Source: Marinifilum sp. N1E240 (GTDB lineage Bacteria > Bacteroidota > Bacteroidia > Bacteroidales > Marinifilaceae). Taken from it: a DNA stretch of 64,000 nt. Shown here piece after piece: positions 8,920 to 18,604 of this stretch. The first letter of the stretch is position 1, and the number at the start of each line of letters is the position of its first letter. Both the position numbers and the translations under genes were made by a program. The notes beneath the pieces were generated by a model, which worked only from the letters and a program-made list of their open reading frames with translations, did not search any database and was not told where the DNA came from. The DNA lies in NCBI RefSeq assembly GCF_009295825.1, contig NZ_WHKF01000001.1, positions 62,001 through 126,000 of the forward strand, given 5' to 3'.

Positions 8920-10140
8920 TTATGCTTTAAATTCTATGCCAAATAGTGAAATGTCATCAACTACAGCTTTATTTTTCTTTCCTAAATCGATATGCTTTCG
9001 CAATTCTAAGAATGTATTTTGAAGTGTTTTATCTGTAGAAAATAGATTTTTAATGAATTGAACGGCAACTTCCATTTTTTCACCTTGTTCTAGTTCGACC
9101 AATCCATCGGTGTAGCATAACAGTTTTGAATGATCGTTAATTACGGTTTCGCCAATGGTTATTAATGGGATTTCATCGAGCATTCCCAAGCCAATACAAC
9201 CTTTTTTTAGTAAAGTTGTTTCTTTTGTTTTGTAGTTATACAAAATAGGAGGATGATGACTAGCATTTACATACCTGAGCTTGCGAGTTGTAAAATTGTA
9301 TACACCTATAAAGAAAGTTAGAAATTTCTCATCGCTAGAGTTGTCGCATACTTTTTCATTCAACTTTGTCATTAGTTCATCCAGTGGGATTTCCGGGTTA
9401 AAAAGAGCACGTAATGTTGCCTGAAAGTTCGACATGATTAATGCTGCAGGAATACCTTTTCCCGAAACATCTCCAATACAGAAACCTAATTCCTGATCGT
9501 TGAAATTGATGAAATCGTAATAATCTCCGCCAATTTCAAAATGAGGTTGATAAAATCCCTGGGTACTTACATATTCGTTTTGAGGCAGTGAATTTTGATT
9601 TGGAATAAGTAAATTTTGAATTTTAGAAGCCAGTTCCATTTCCTTTTTTAGAGCCTCCTGAGCAAGCAATTGCTTATACATGCGTTTGTTCTCCATCGCA
9701 ACAATTATAATGTTGGAGATGGTTTGAATAAAGTTGAGATGCTTAATTGCAGGACTCATTCCTTCCATCTCTTCATCTAAATCTCCAATAAGGATATAGG
9801 CTAAAACCGAATTTTTGTGATATACCGGAATTAGGAAATCAAAACTTCGTAAATGATTAGGAAAATCATTAGATATGTAGGTAATTTCGGAATGACAGCT
9901 TAAATCTCTCTCTATTTTTATTTGATTGATAAGATCGTTTGAAATTCCGGAAATTAATAGTTTTTCCCATTTTGAATTGAATTTGAAAACTACAATTTTC
10001 CCAATCTTTAACTCTTCAAATAATATTTTTTCGTATTGTGTAAGAAGTTCTTCAACGGATAAATTCTCATTTATGGCTTGAGTGATTTTTAAAATGAGAT
10101 TTAGTTTGAATTTACTATTAACGGCTTGTTGCTTAATCAC
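8920..10140 (-). CDS. GAF-PP2C (SpoIIE/RsbU-type) serine phosphatase
   Basis: 406 aa. A GAF-like sensor occupies about residues 15-155. A short coiled coil follows (ALKKEMELASKIQNLL, the usual RsbU linker), then a PP2C/SpoIIE catalytic domain at 185-405. Metal-binding motifs are GGDYYDF, GDVSGKG and CYTDGLVE. Such enzymes dephosphorylate anti-sigma-factor antagonists in partner-switching pathways. No kinase or antagonist gene is visible nearby, so the target is unknown. It lies downstream of efp on the same strand but behind a terminator, so it is probably transcribed separately. Confidence 0.88.
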   Translation of the reverse strand: MIKQQAVNSKFKLNLILKITQAINENLSVEELLTQYEKILFEELKIGKIVVFKFNSKWEKLLISGISNDLINQIKIERDLSCHSEITYISNDFPNHLRSFDFLIPVYHKNSVLAYILIGDLDEEMEGMSPAIKHLNFIQTISNIIIVAMENKRMYKQLLAQEALKKEMELASKIQNLLIPNQNSLPQNEYVSTQGFYQPHFEIGGDYYDFINFNDQELGFCIGDVSGKGIPAALIMSNFQATLRALFNPEIPLDELMTKLNEKVCDNSSDEKFLTFFIGVYNFTTRKLRYVNASHHPPILYNYKTKETTLLKKGCIGLGMLDEIPLITIGETVINDHSKLLCYTDGLVELEQGEKMEVAVQFIKNLFSTDKTLQNTFLELRKHIDLGKKNKAVVDDISLFGIEFKA

Positions 10141-10217
10141 TGTAGTGGGATTTAGGGATTCAGGTTTTAGCTAATTTAGTAAATATCGATTCATCAGGCA
10201 ATTGCTTAGGTAGGAAT

Positions 10218-10249
10218 AAAAAAAGGATTCCACTAAGAATCCTTTTTTT
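10218..10249 (-). terminator. Terminator of efp
   Basis: GGATTC (10225-10230) pairs with GAATCC (10237-10242) around a CACTAA loop. The stem is extended by seven A/T pairs. It lies just past the efp stop on the minus strand. Confidence 0.8.
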
Positions 10250-10267
10250 ATGATGAGTTTACCAATA

Positions 10268-10837
10268 TTAAGCTTTTACACGCTCAACATAGCTGTGATC
10301 ACGAGTATCAACTTTAATAATATCGCCAGTATTAATGAATAATGGAACCATAATGGTTGCACCTGTCTCAATAGTAGCTTGTTTTAATGAGTTCGTTGAT
10401 GAAGTATCACCGCGTAAACCTGGCTCAGTATATGTAATTTCCATAGTTACGTGAGCAGGAAGTTCAACGTATAATGGAGTTTCAGTATCTGCATGAAAAA
10501 CAGCTTCAACATTATCACCTTCTTTTAACAAATCAGGAGCGTTGAATAGACTTTCTTCTAGAGCAACTTGCTCATAAGTTTCAGTATGCATTAGGTTATA
10601 ACCCATGTCATCTTTATATAGAAACTGATGAGGACGTCTTTCAATTCTTGCAACATCAACCTTTACACCTGAGTTGAAAGTATTGTCAATTATCTTTCCA
10701 GTTCTTACATTCTTCAATTTTGTTCTAACAAAAGCAGGACCTTTACCTGGTTTTACATGTTGGAATTGAATAATTGTATATAAATCTTCTTTAAAATGAA
10801 TACACAATCCATTTTTAAAATCTGCAGTACTTGCCAT
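10268..10837 (-). CDS. efp: Translation elongation factor P
   Basis: 189 aa, three-domain EF-P of normal length. The domain I loop VKPGKGPAF carries Lys32, equivalent to the residue beta-lysylated in E. coli. The C-terminal OB domain ends with [20 protein letters not shown] rescues ribosomes stalled at polyproline. The TonB protein in this window has a run of seven prolines, a plausible client. No modification gene (epmA/epmB) is seen here. It is transcribed alone, between two gene-free gaps of 100-150 bases. Confidence 0.96.
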   Translation of the reverse strand: MASTADFKNGLCIHFKEDLYTIIQFQHVKPGKGPAFVRTKLKNVRTGKIIDNTFNSGVKVDVARIERRPHQFLYKDDMGYNLMHTETYEQVALEESLFNAPDLLKEGDNVEAVFHADTETPLYVELPAHVTMEITYTEPGLRGDTSSTNSLKQATIETGATIMVPLFINTGDIIKVDTRDHSYVERVKA

Positions 10838-10907
10838 GATATAATGAATTAATTTTTATAATCGATTTCAATATTCTTACCTAAGAGCTAATAGATCTTA
10901 AGTTTTG

Positions 10908-10915
10908 CAAAAGTA
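10908..10915 (-). promoter_or_regulatory. Probable -7 box upstream of efp
   Basis: On the minus strand this reads TACTTTTG, a perfect TAnnTTTG. Eighteen bases upstream is TTAG, a 3-of-4 match to the TTTG -33 box. It lies about 70 bases upstream of the efp start codon. Confidence 0.45.
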
Positions 10916-10987
10916 ATTGAAACAATTAAGATTCTAAAATATAATCCGTTTTTGTTTGAAAAAGACAGTACTAGGAGAAAAAAGGTT

Positions 10988-11752
10988 CTATTTATTGATT
11001 AAAGTATTGAGTGAGAAATCAGAAAAATTTGTCAAATCGCAGCGTAATGATCCTAAAAAAAGATCGAACTGAACACGTACTGGAATCTTATTGGCATCAG
11101 CAGAAACCCATATTTTCATATCATCTTCATCCTTAAAAGCACGCCCGGTTTCAACAATTGGGATAAACTTGTAACACTTAATATCACCAATTTTACTTTT
11201 AATTGTTTCGTAACCCATAAAGCGAAATTGCAAAAGGAATTCTTCATCTGCAAAATAGGTTTGAATCTTAATTACCTGACCTTCTACCAAATCTTTATTG
11301 AAATAATAGGCACGAGCATAGTAAAAAGCAGAAAGAATATCGTGTATTCCTTCAGGAACGGGTTTTGTTCCCGTCCGTTGACTGGTTATTTCATTTTTTT
11401 CTCTATCGAAAGTAACCTCATTGTATCTCTTATAACTGCCTTCTCGGATATCTCGAATAGCTTTATAGGGCAATAGAGTTTCTTTTTTAAAATAGCTCTG
11501 ATAGCTATCTTTTACTTTGTAAAGAGAATTAAAAAATCCAACAGTTTTTCCAGTTAATGTTGCATGAAAGACTTCCTGATTATTGTGTGTCTCAGTTTTT
11601 AGTTTAAGACTGGCTTTTCCACCTCTAATTATTCCATAATGAATAACATATTTAAGATGCTCTCCTTTATTTGATGATTTTATTGGTAATTCAGCAAAAG
11701 AGGAATTACTTAAAAAAAGTACTGAAATAATAATGAGGAAAAATCTTATCAT
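10988..11752 (-). CDS. DUF3108 domain protein, secreted
   Basis: 254 aa with an N-terminal signal peptide (residues 1-20, likely cleavage near SSFA-E). The mature part begins GEHLKYVIHYGIIRGGKASL, the standard opening of DUF3108 proteins. It ends in an 'IWVSADANKIPVRVQF' type strand (shown in part), also typical. It is predicted to be periplasmic and beta-rich. No enzymatic function is known for the family. It follows tsaB on the same strand with 17 bases between, so the two are probably co-transcribed. Confidence 0.75.
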   Translation of the reverse strand: MIRFFLIIISVLFLSNSSFAELPIKSSNKGEHLKYVIHYGIIRGGKASLKLKTETHNNQEVFHATLTGKTVGFFNSLYKVKDSYQSYFKKETLLPYKAIRDIREGSYKRYNEVTFDREKNEITSQRTGTKPVPEGIHDILSAFYYARAYYFNKDLVEGQVIKIQTYFADEEFLLQFRFMGYETIKSKIGDIKCYKFIPIVETGRAFKDEDDMKIWVSADANKIPVRVQFDLFLGSLRCDLTNFSDFSLNTLINK

Positions 11753-11769
11753 ACATTTGTTTTTAGTTC

Positions 11770-12483
11770 TTACTTAAAGATATTCTTTTTAGGAGTTGTT
11801 GCTACGAAATCTTTCAAATAAAAAGGTTCAAAATAGGCAACATCTTCCAATTCTTTGTTATTGTATTTTTGCTCGGCAAGCTCCACCATGCCTACAGCAG
11901 TTGTTGTAATATTGTCAAGAAAGATGCCAGAGTCACTTTTAATTACCTCTTTGCATTTCTCTGAGCCATCTCCAAAGAAAACAATCTCGCGATTACTTAG
12001 TTCATCTGAAAATGAGTTTTCGTCAATAATATCTGCTGAAATATCTTTTACTTGTTCTGTTTTTGAATTGTAGAAAGAAGTATAAACTTCCATTCTGCGT
12101 GCATCAATCATTGGACAGTAATAAGCTTGTTCAGGATCTTTTAGTACACTTTTTAGATTATTGGTTTCTTGTAAGGCTTTGGTCAGAGCCTCTAATGTAC
12201 TAACTGCAATTAAAGGAATATTTGATCCAAAACATATGCCCTTGGCAGTTGAAACGCCAATTCGTAATCCAGTGTAGGAACCAGGACCCATGCTAACTGC
12301 AACTCCATCTAAATCGGCTGTTGTTAAGCCATTTTCCTTCAAAATGTTTTCAATAAATATGGTAAGATGACTCGCATGTTTCATACCTTCTTTATTCTCC
12401 TTAAGAGCCAAAAGTTTACCATCTTTTCCCAATGCAACCGAACATACTGCTGTTGATGTTTCTATATTTAAAAGTAATGCCAT
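11770..12483 (-). CDS. tsaB: tRNA threonylcarbamoyladenosine (t6A) biosynthesis protein TsaB
   Basis: 237 aa, ASKHA-fold. The N-terminal motif LNIETSTAVCSVAL and the conserved SMGPGSYTGLRIG block (around residue 70) are diagnostic of TsaB. TsaB forms a complex with TsaD and TsaE to make t6A37 on ANN-decoding tRNAs; those partners are not in this window. The A site is degenerate, as expected for TsaB compared with TsaD. It precedes the DUF3108 gene. Confidence 0.93.
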   Translation of the reverse strand: MALLLNIETSTAVCSVALGKDGKLLALKENKEGMKHASHLTIFIENILKENGLTTADLDGVAVSMGPGSYTGLRIGVSTAKGICFGSNIPLIAVSTLEALTKALQETNNLKSVLKDPEQAYYCPMIDARRMEVYTSFYNSKTEQVKDISADIIDENSFSDELSNREIVFFGDGSEKCKEVIKSDSGIFLDNITTTAVGMVELAEQKYNNKELEDVAYFEPFYLKDFVATTPKKNIFK

Positions 12484-12647
12484 GTTTCAAAATTTAAAAT
12501 CATTGCAAAATAAATGATAAAAAAGGAAAAGTGAATGAATCGCATCAATAAATTGCACTTTAGTTTGTTAGATAATGCTTTGAACTATTTGTTTTAAGTA
12601 TTGCTTCTATATTTAAGACAATTTACATTTACTATACGCGTATTCAT

Positions 12648-12685
12648 AAATAAAAAAACTCTCAACCAATAATGGTCGAGAGTTT
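12648..12685 (-). terminator. Terminator of the efflux operon
   Basis: AAACTCTC-a-ACC (12656-12667) pairs with GGT-c-GAGAGTTT (12674-12685) around AATAAT. On the minus strand the stem is followed by a T-run. It lies 25 bases past the tolC-like stop. Confidence 0.75.
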
Positions 12686-12710
12686 CCCGAATTGTTATTT
12701 GTAAACTTGA

Positions 12711-14075
12711 TTATAATTTAATTTCTATGCCGTTGTAAAAGTCAAGAATTTTGGTTCGAAAGATATAGTCATATTTCGCTTGTAATAAATTCGACTTTGC
12801 TTCGAAAAGATTATTTTTCTCCTGGTTGTAATCAACCGAGTTAACCAATCCTAAGTTAAATTTCTCTTCAGTGTAACGAAAAGCCTCTTCGGTTGAAGAT
12901 ACAGCCGTTTCACTTGAGAAATATTTGTTCATAGCCGCTCTAGCATTGGCATGTGCCTGCTGAATTTCTTTTCGAAGAATATTTTTCGAATTCTCCATAT
13001 TCAGTTTATAGCGGTTGATGTTAATCTTTGCATTAGAAATATTTCTATTTACCGTTCCACCATTAAAAATTGGAATGTTAAGATTGAATCCAAAACTCTT
13101 GCGTTCAAATAATTTTAACTGATCGCGAAGTTTCATTTCATGTCGGATAATATTTGGTTGACCAAATTCATCAAATCCATCAGTTTCAGATTGTCTGTCA
13201 CTGTAACTTGATCCCCAATAACCAGACATAGATAGAGATGGAGCTCTTTGACCTTTCGCAATTATTAAACCTTTTTCAGAGCTTTGAAGACGAAATTTAG
13301 CTGCTTTCATTTCTGGACGAAATTCAAGTGCATTAATGAATACCGACTCAGGATCAACCATTGAACGAGTCGCATTTAATACGGGTAATTCAGGTGTTTC
13401 TATATCGAAGACAGCAGGATTTTCAAGATCTAGTAGTTGCACTAAATCAAGTAAAGCCAAATCTAAGCTATTAGAAGTGTTAACAACTTCAAGCTCTTCT
13501 CGAGCAGCCTGTGCAGTTTGCTCCATTAAAGTTCCTTTTGGAAGTGTTCCTGCTTCTACAAGCACTTCAGTTCTTTTAATTTGTAGCTTGGTAACCTTTA
13601 ATTTCTCTTGAGCTACTTGTAACAATTCTTTGTTGAAAAGAATATTTAAGTATGAAGAAGTAATGTTTAATGCTAAATCTTCTTTTGCTTTTTCTACATC
13701 CTGAAGACTCGCTTTTAGGTCTAGCTCATTTCGTTTAATTGTATTGTATTTCTGAAACCCTTCGAATAATGTAACACTAGAAGATAAGTTTAATGATCCA
13801 GTTTTACTATTCTGACTAATATAAGTATTATCTGGAGCTAAAGATCGTCCATAGTTAAAGTTGTACCCAGTACTACCATTAAGATTTGGTAGTAAGTTAA
13901 ACTTGGATTGTTTTGTATTGTTCGTTTGAACTTCAGCATCTAATTTACGAAGTTGAAGATCTATATTGTGTTCTTTAGCGTAGTTGATGCATTTCTCCAA
14001 ATTCCACTTTTCTTGAGCTGTTAGTGTGGTAAGGGTTAATGCTATTACAACAAGCGTAAATAAAGTTTTTTTCAT
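12711..14075 (-). CDS. TolC family outer-membrane efflux protein
   Basis: 454 aa with a signal peptide (residues 1-20, cleavage after LTAQ). Two tandem OEP repeats start with WNLEKCINYAKEHNIDLQL and with the second half near residue 240. The sequence is rich in long amphipathic helices and asparagines, as expected for the periplasmic tunnel. It is the last gene of the five-gene operon running from 18604 to 12711. It would provide the outer-membrane exit duct for the adaptor and ABC permeases upstream. Confidence 0.92.
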   Translation of the reverse strand: MKKTLFTLVVIALTLTTLTAQEKWNLEKCINYAKEHNIDLQLRKLDAEVQTNNTKQSKFNLLPNLNGSTGYNFNYGRSLAPDNTYISQNSKTGSLNLSSSVTLFEGFQKYNTIKRNELDLKASLQDVEKAKEDLALNITSSYLNILFNKELLQVAQEKLKVTKLQIKRTEVLVEAGTLPKGTLMEQTAQAAREELEVVNTSNSLDLALLDLVQLLDLENPAVFDIETPELPVLNATRSMVDPESVFINALEFRPEMKAAKFRLQSSEKGLIIAKGQRAPSLSMSGYWGSSYSDRQSETDGFDEFGQPNIIRHEMKLRDQLKLFERKSFGFNLNIPIFNGGTVNRNISNAKININRYKLNMENSKNILRKEIQQAHANARAAMNKYFSSETAVSSTEEAFRYTEEKFNLGLVNSVDYNQEKNNLFEAKSNLLQAKYDYIFRTKILDFYNGIEIKL

Positions 14076-14179
14076 CTTAATTATATTTCTGTTTGTTGAT
14101 CCGGTAAACGGTTTCCAATTTCAAAAGCAATATTTCTATGATAAAATTGAGCATTAATTAATAGTAATGCAAAATAGAA

Positions 14180-15298
14180 TTAGTTATTCTGTTCTTTTAT
14201 CATTTCCGACTTCTTTTTCTTTTCACCTTTTAGTTTATCATCCTTTGTGATACCTTCCAATACTTCTATATTGATACCGTCTGATAAACCCGTTTTGATG
14301 AATCGTTCTTCGAATTTCTGAGGAGCAGTTTCTACCTCAACAAATGTTGAATCGTTCTTGAACTCAAGTAAGCTCTCATTTACCGCAAGTACTTTTTCTC
14401 TTTTGTCAAGTACAATTTCTGCATTAGCACTGTAACCAGAACGAATAAAATACTTTTCGTTTAGCAGAACTGAAGCTTTAATTTCGAACTGAATGGCACC
14501 GTTTTCTTCAACACCTTTAGGTGAAATATATTCCAGGTGAGCGTCAAATTTCACATCATCAATAGCACCAATGGTTAGTTTTAAATTCATCCCCTGAGTA
14601 ATTTTCCCAACTTCAGTTTCATCAACTTTTCCCTGGAAAATCATTTCACCCATATCCGCAACAATTGCAACAGTAGTACCATCGTTAAAAGTATTACTCT
14701 GAATAACAGAATTTCCTTCTTTGATAGGAATGTCAAGAATCATACCTTCAATAGTAGAGCGAATGATTGTGTTTGTTGCGTTTGCTGAGCTTTTGGTAAC
14801 ACCTTCTTTAATCAACTGCAAATTGTCTTTTGCTGATTGAAGTTCTTCGCGTGAATTGCGATACGAAAGCTGTGTTTTTTGAAAATCAGATTCTGAGATT
14901 ACTTTTTTATCGTATAAAGCTTTATCTCTATTGTAATTAATTTCGGAATCTTCAAAGTTAATTTGAGCAACATTAACTCTTGATTCTGCGCTATTTAAAT
15001 TAATCATATCTGGGATAATCTTAATTTTGGCAATAGGATCACCTTTTTTAAGCATCTCACCAGCTTCTACATATAGCTTTTCTATAATTCCCGAAACTCC
15101 TTGAGGTTTAATCTCAATTTCTTTTCTTGGTACTACGGATCCTGTAGCAACTGTCTTTTTGACAATGTCAGTAATTTCAGGTGATTTTGTGTTATACACA
15201 ATAGGCTTCTCTTGCGATTTTGTATATAGGAAGAATATTGTTCCTAAAAAGAGAGCAATCAAGAGTACTACGACAACAATTCTTATAACTTTTTTCAT
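14180..15298 (-). CDS. Periplasmic adaptor (HlyD/MacA-like membrane fusion protein)
   Basis: 372 aa. One N-terminal membrane helix (residues 5-24) anchors it. The lipoyl-like half-motifs (GSVVPRKEIEIKPQGVSG near residue 55, and EGMILDIPIKEGNSV near 180) flank a coiled-coil hairpin. A beta-barrel and a membrane-proximal domain follow. The C-terminus is very Lys/Glu-rich (KLKGEKKKKSEMI). It would bridge the MacB-like permeases and TolC. It is separated from the upstream permease by 32 bases. Confidence 0.92.
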   Translation of the reverse strand: MKKVIRIVVVVLLIALFLGTIFFLYTKSQEKPIVYNTKSPEITDIVKKTVATGSVVPRKEIEIKPQGVSGIIEKLYVEAGEMLKKGDPIAKIKIIPDMINLNSAESRVNVAQINFEDSEINYNRDKALYDKKVISESDFQKTQLSYRNSREELQSAKDNLQLIKEGVTKSSANATNTIIRSTIEGMILDIPIKEGNSVIQSNTFNDGTTVAIVADMGEMIFQGKVDETEVGKITQGMNLKLTIGAIDDVKFDAHLEYISPKGVEENGAIQFEIKASVLLNEKYFIRSGYSANAEIVLDKREKVLAVNESLLEFKNDSTFVEVETAPQKFEERFIKTGLSDGINIEVLEGITKDDKLKGEKKKKSEMIKEQNN

Positions 15299-15330
15299 GA
15301 TTAGTATTATTTTCGAATTATGACTATTTA

Positions 15331-16581
15331 TTATTCGTATCTCAAAGCATCAACGGGTTTAATTTTAATGGCTCTTTGAGCTGGCAGCAGACCAGCCAAT
15401 ACACCAAAAAATACTAAAACACCAAGTGCTATTAAAGCAACATTAATATCAACAAAAGGATTAAGTATTGGTGAATCAGGACTACCTTCGGTCACTTTTC
15501 CAATTCCTTCCACTATTACCACTCCAATTACCAATCCCCAAAAGCCTGCAAAAGTTGTTAAGAAAACCGATTCGTTAATTATCTGTCCCACAACAGAAAG
15601 AGGTCTGGCGCCAATTGCACGTTTTATTCCCAACTCTTTGGTTCGTTCTTTTACTACCACGTGCATAATATTACTTACTCCAATTACACCGGTAAGCAAT
15701 ACACCGAAACCAATCACCCAAAACAAAAATCCAATACTATTTAAAAGACCAAATATTTTATTGAATAATCTGGCAATGTTTATGTTTCCAATTGCTTGTT
15801 TGTCATCTGGATGGATTGAATGTCTGCGAGCTAAGATTTCAAATATTTTATCTTGCAATTTTGCAACCGATTCGCCAACATGCGCCGTGGCTATAAACGA
15901 ATAGAACTTATCTCCATAATTGTATAGCTGTTGTACTGTGGTAAAAGGCATTTGAATTACGTCATCACGATTTCCCATATTACGACTTAAAGGTTTTACA
16001 GTACCAATAATTTTAAAATAGATACCATTCACTTTAAGATATTGCCCAACAGGATCTTCATCTTCTTCAAACATCAATTCCTGAACACGAGGACCAATTG
16101 TAATTACTTTTCGAAATTCTTTTAGGTCATTTTCATTAATAAACCTGCCACTGGTAACATCTACAGGATTTACTTTATTCATTTCAGGAGAAGTACCTTT
16201 TATTCTGAAATTGCCTTTCTTGTCATCTCTAAATGTATTGTGTGTTGCATTTCCACTCCAACCACTAATATCAGGAGCAATGTGTTCCAATTCAGGTATA
16301 GATCTTTTTAATGCTATTATATCGTCATTTGTAAAACGATAAAATCTATTTCGTGGTAATCCTTTATAGGCTTTTGTAGTTCGCTCTACCCAAAATGCGG
16401 TTGAGTTGGTAGCAAAATTACCAAGAGAAGATTGAATGTTATTTTGAAATCCTCTACCTATTCCCAAAAGGGTTACTAAAATAAGAATACCAAACATTAC
16501 TCCCAATCCGGTAAGTATGGTTCTTAATTTATTCTTTTTAAGTGCGGCAGTAATTTCTTGCCATTTATCTAAATCGAACAT
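15331..16581 (-). CDS. ABC transporter permease, MacB/FtsX type (second permease)
   Basis: 416 aa. Topology is one N-terminal helix (around 20-42), a periplasmic MacB-core domain of about 220 residues, then three C-terminal helices (around 280-310, 335-360, 380-405) with the FtsX motif. The ERTKELGIKRAIGA coupling motif and the C-terminal PAQRAIKIKPVDALRYE are typical. It lacks a fused ATPase domain, unlike E. coli MacB. It is paralogous to the gene immediately upstream, and the two probably form a heterodimer with the shared ATPase. Confidence 0.92.
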   Translation of the reverse strand: MFDLDKWQEITAALKKNKLRTILTGLGVMFGILILVTLLGIGRGFQNNIQSSLGNFATNSTAFWVERTTKAYKGLPRNRFYRFTNDDIIALKRSIPELEHIAPDISGWSGNATHNTFRDDKKGNFRIKGTSPEMNKVNPVDVTSGRFINENDLKEFRKVITIGPRVQELMFEEDEDPVGQYLKVNGIYFKIIGTVKPLSRNMGNRDDVIQMPFTTVQQLYNYGDKFYSFIATAHVGESVAKLQDKIFEILARRHSIHPDDKQAIGNINIARLFNKIFGLLNSIGFLFWVIGFGVLLTGVIGVSNIMHVVVKERTKELGIKRAIGARPLSVVGQIINESVFLTTFAGFWGLVIGVVIVEGIGKVTEGSPDSPILNPFVDINVALIALGVLVFFGVLAGLLPAQRAIKIKPVDALRYE

Positions 16582-16607
16582 TGTAGGTCGTTTAATTAGT
16601 CTTTTTG

Positions 16608-17861
16608 TTATTCGTCTCTTAAAGCTTCAATTGGTCTAATGGCAGCCGCCTTTCTCGCTGGGAAAAATCCGGCTAAAGCTCCAGTTATTACTAGAACAAT
16701 GGTTGCTCCTACGGCAATACCTAAATCAACTTGAGGATTTAAAAAGTAGATTGCAGCAGGTGGATAAAGTTTATATACTATGTCGAATTGAGTAATGAAT
16801 TCAAGTAAGCCTACACCTGCTATTAATCCAATGTAACCAGAAGCGGCAGTAATAAAGATGGCTTCCATTAGTACAAGTCCAACCACAGATCCAGGTGATG
16901 CTCCAATAGCTTTTCTAATGCCAATTTCTTTGGTTCGTTCACGAACAACTATCATCATGATATTAAAAACTCCAATTACACCAAGAATAATTGTGAATGT
17001 TCCAATCACCCATACAAACATCTCAATAGCACTAAAAATACCAGCGAAGGTTTTTGAATTTTCAATATTGTTTTGAATCCAAAGAGCATTTTTATCTTCT
17101 CGGCTAAAATTGTGGCGAGCAGCCATTTGATAGGTGATGAATTTCTCAATATCCTTACTTTCTTCAACAGAAACATCATTTAAAGTAAAAGAGATTCTCT
17201 GAAGTTTATCATCATTGTTGAATATTTTTTGGGCAACAGTAATCGGAATGTAAATATCTCTGGAATTATCATCGAAACTCGATTGTTGAAAAACACCAAT
17301 TACTTTAAATTTGATATTATTAATGTTGATTAATTTATTCAGAGGTTCTTCTTTTGGGAAAAGGACTTCAGCAACTACATCTTGAATTGCAACAACTTTT
17401 CTACTCTCTTTTATATCTTTCTGATTTAAATAGCGACCTTTTACGATCTCAAAATTCTTTATTTTTTTATAGGTATCGTGAACGGGTGAAACATTAAAGT
17501 TTCCAAAATTATTTTTGTAAGAAATTACTTCAGCGCCAGGAATGTAGGACATTGCAGAAATAACATCCAGTTTGTCAATTGATTTTTTAAGGCTTAAATA
17601 ATCATCATTCACCATGCGGATTCTTTTTCCTTCAGGTGTTCCTTTGTATGCTTTAGTGGTTCTACCACCATAAATCTGCATACTGTTTGTAGCATCTTGA
17701 GCAAAAACGGAAGTCATACCATTTCGAAGACCTCTTCCAGCTCCTAAAAGAAAAATCAACATGAAAATTCCGGTTGCTACCGAAAAACCAGTCAAAACAG
17801 TTCTGGTTTTATTTTTTCTGATGGTACTAAATATTTCGTGCCATTTATCTCTGTCGAACAT
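16608..17861 (-). CDS. ABC transporter permease, MacB/FtsX type (first permease)
   Basis: 417 aa with the same layout as its downstream paralogue: MFDRDKWHEIFSTIRKNKTRT leader, one helix, MacB-core periplasmic domain and three C-terminal helices. ERTKEIGIRKAIGASPG and PARKAAAIRPIEALRDE are the conserved cytoplasmic motifs. The two permeases diverge mostly in the periplasmic domain, consistent with an old duplication. It starts 20 bases after the ATPase gene, so it is in the same operon. The substrate is not predictable. Confidence 0.92.
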   Translation of the reverse strand: MFDRDKWHEIFSTIRKNKTRTVLTGFSVATGIFMLIFLLGAGRGLRNGMTSVFAQDATNSMQIYGGRTTKAYKGTPEGKRIRMVNDDYLSLKKSIDKLDVISAMSYIPGAEVISYKNNFGNFNVSPVHDTYKKIKNFEIVKGRYLNQKDIKESRKVVAIQDVVAEVLFPKEEPLNKLININNIKFKVIGVFQQSSFDDNSRDIYIPITVAQKIFNNDDKLQRISFTLNDVSVEESKDIEKFITYQMAARHNFSREDKNALWIQNNIENSKTFAGIFSAIEMFVWVIGTFTIILGVIGVFNIMMIVVRERTKEIGIRKAIGASPGSVVGLVLMEAIFITAASGYIGLIAGVGLLEFITQFDIVYKLYPPAAIYFLNPQVDLGIAVGATIVLVITGALAGFFPARKAAAIRPIEALRDE

Positions 17862-17881
17862 AGCTTGATATTAGGGTTGGG

Positions 17882-18604
17882 TTAGGCTTCCTGATGAGGA
17901 GCTTTTACCGTTTCGGTATTGTTAATTTCGTTATTGTCAATAATTGATTCTATTCGACCATCTTTAAGGTTAATGATTCTATCAGTCATGTGAGCAATAT
18001 CGTTTTCGTGGGTTACAATAATAACCGTAATGCCCGATTGATTGATCTCTTTTAGCAAATCCATTACTTCAATAGATGTTGCAGAATCTAATGCTCCAGT
18101 AGGCTCATCAGCCAAAATAATTTTTGGTTTGGTTATCATTGCACGAGAAATGGCAACTCTTTGCTTTTGTCCACCCGACATTTCATTTGGCATATGATGC
18201 GCCCACTCTTTCAAACCCATTTTGTCCAAATATTCAAGAGCCAAATTGTTTCGTTTTTTACGAGCAACTTTCTGGTAATAAAGTGGAAGAGCTACGTTCT
18301 CCATTGCATTTTTAAAAGAAATCAGATTAAACGACTGAAAAACAAACCCAAGAAGATTATTTCGAAGCTTAGCTGCTTTCGTTTCGCTCATGGATTTGAT
18401 TTCTTCATTGTTTAGTACATAAACTCCTTCATCATGGTTATCGAGTAAACCAAGAATATTTAAAAGAGTTGATTTACCAGAACCTGAAGATCCCATGATA
18501 GAAACCAATTCACCTTCTTTAATGTGTAAATCGATTCCTTTGAGAACATGTAGTTTATTCGTTCCCGTAATGTACGATTTATGAATGTTTTGTAATCGGA
18601 TCAT
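17882..18604 (-). CDS. ABC transporter ATP-binding protein (MacB/LolD type)
   Basis: The start at 18604 (MIRLQNIHKSYITG) gives 240 aa and is preferred over an upstream in-frame ATG at 18634, because family members begin at this point. Walker A GSSGSGKSTLL, signature MSGGQKQRVAIS, Walker B IILADEPTGALD and the H-loop VTHE are all intact. It would energise the two downstream permeases. It is the first gene of the efflux operon. Its promoter must lie in the 18605-19099 gap. Confidence 0.95.
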   Translation of the reverse strand: MIRLQNIHKSYITGTNKLHVLKGIDLHIKEGELVSIMGSSGSGKSTLLNILGLLDNHDEGVYVLNNEEIKSMSETKAAKLRNNLLGFVFQSFNLISFKNAMENVALPLYYQKVARKKRNNLALEYLDKMGLKEWAHHMPNEMSGGQKQRVAISRAMITKPKIILADEPTGALDSATSIEVMDLLKEINQSGITVIIVTHENDIAHMTDRIINLKDGRIESIIDNNEINNTETVKAPHQEA

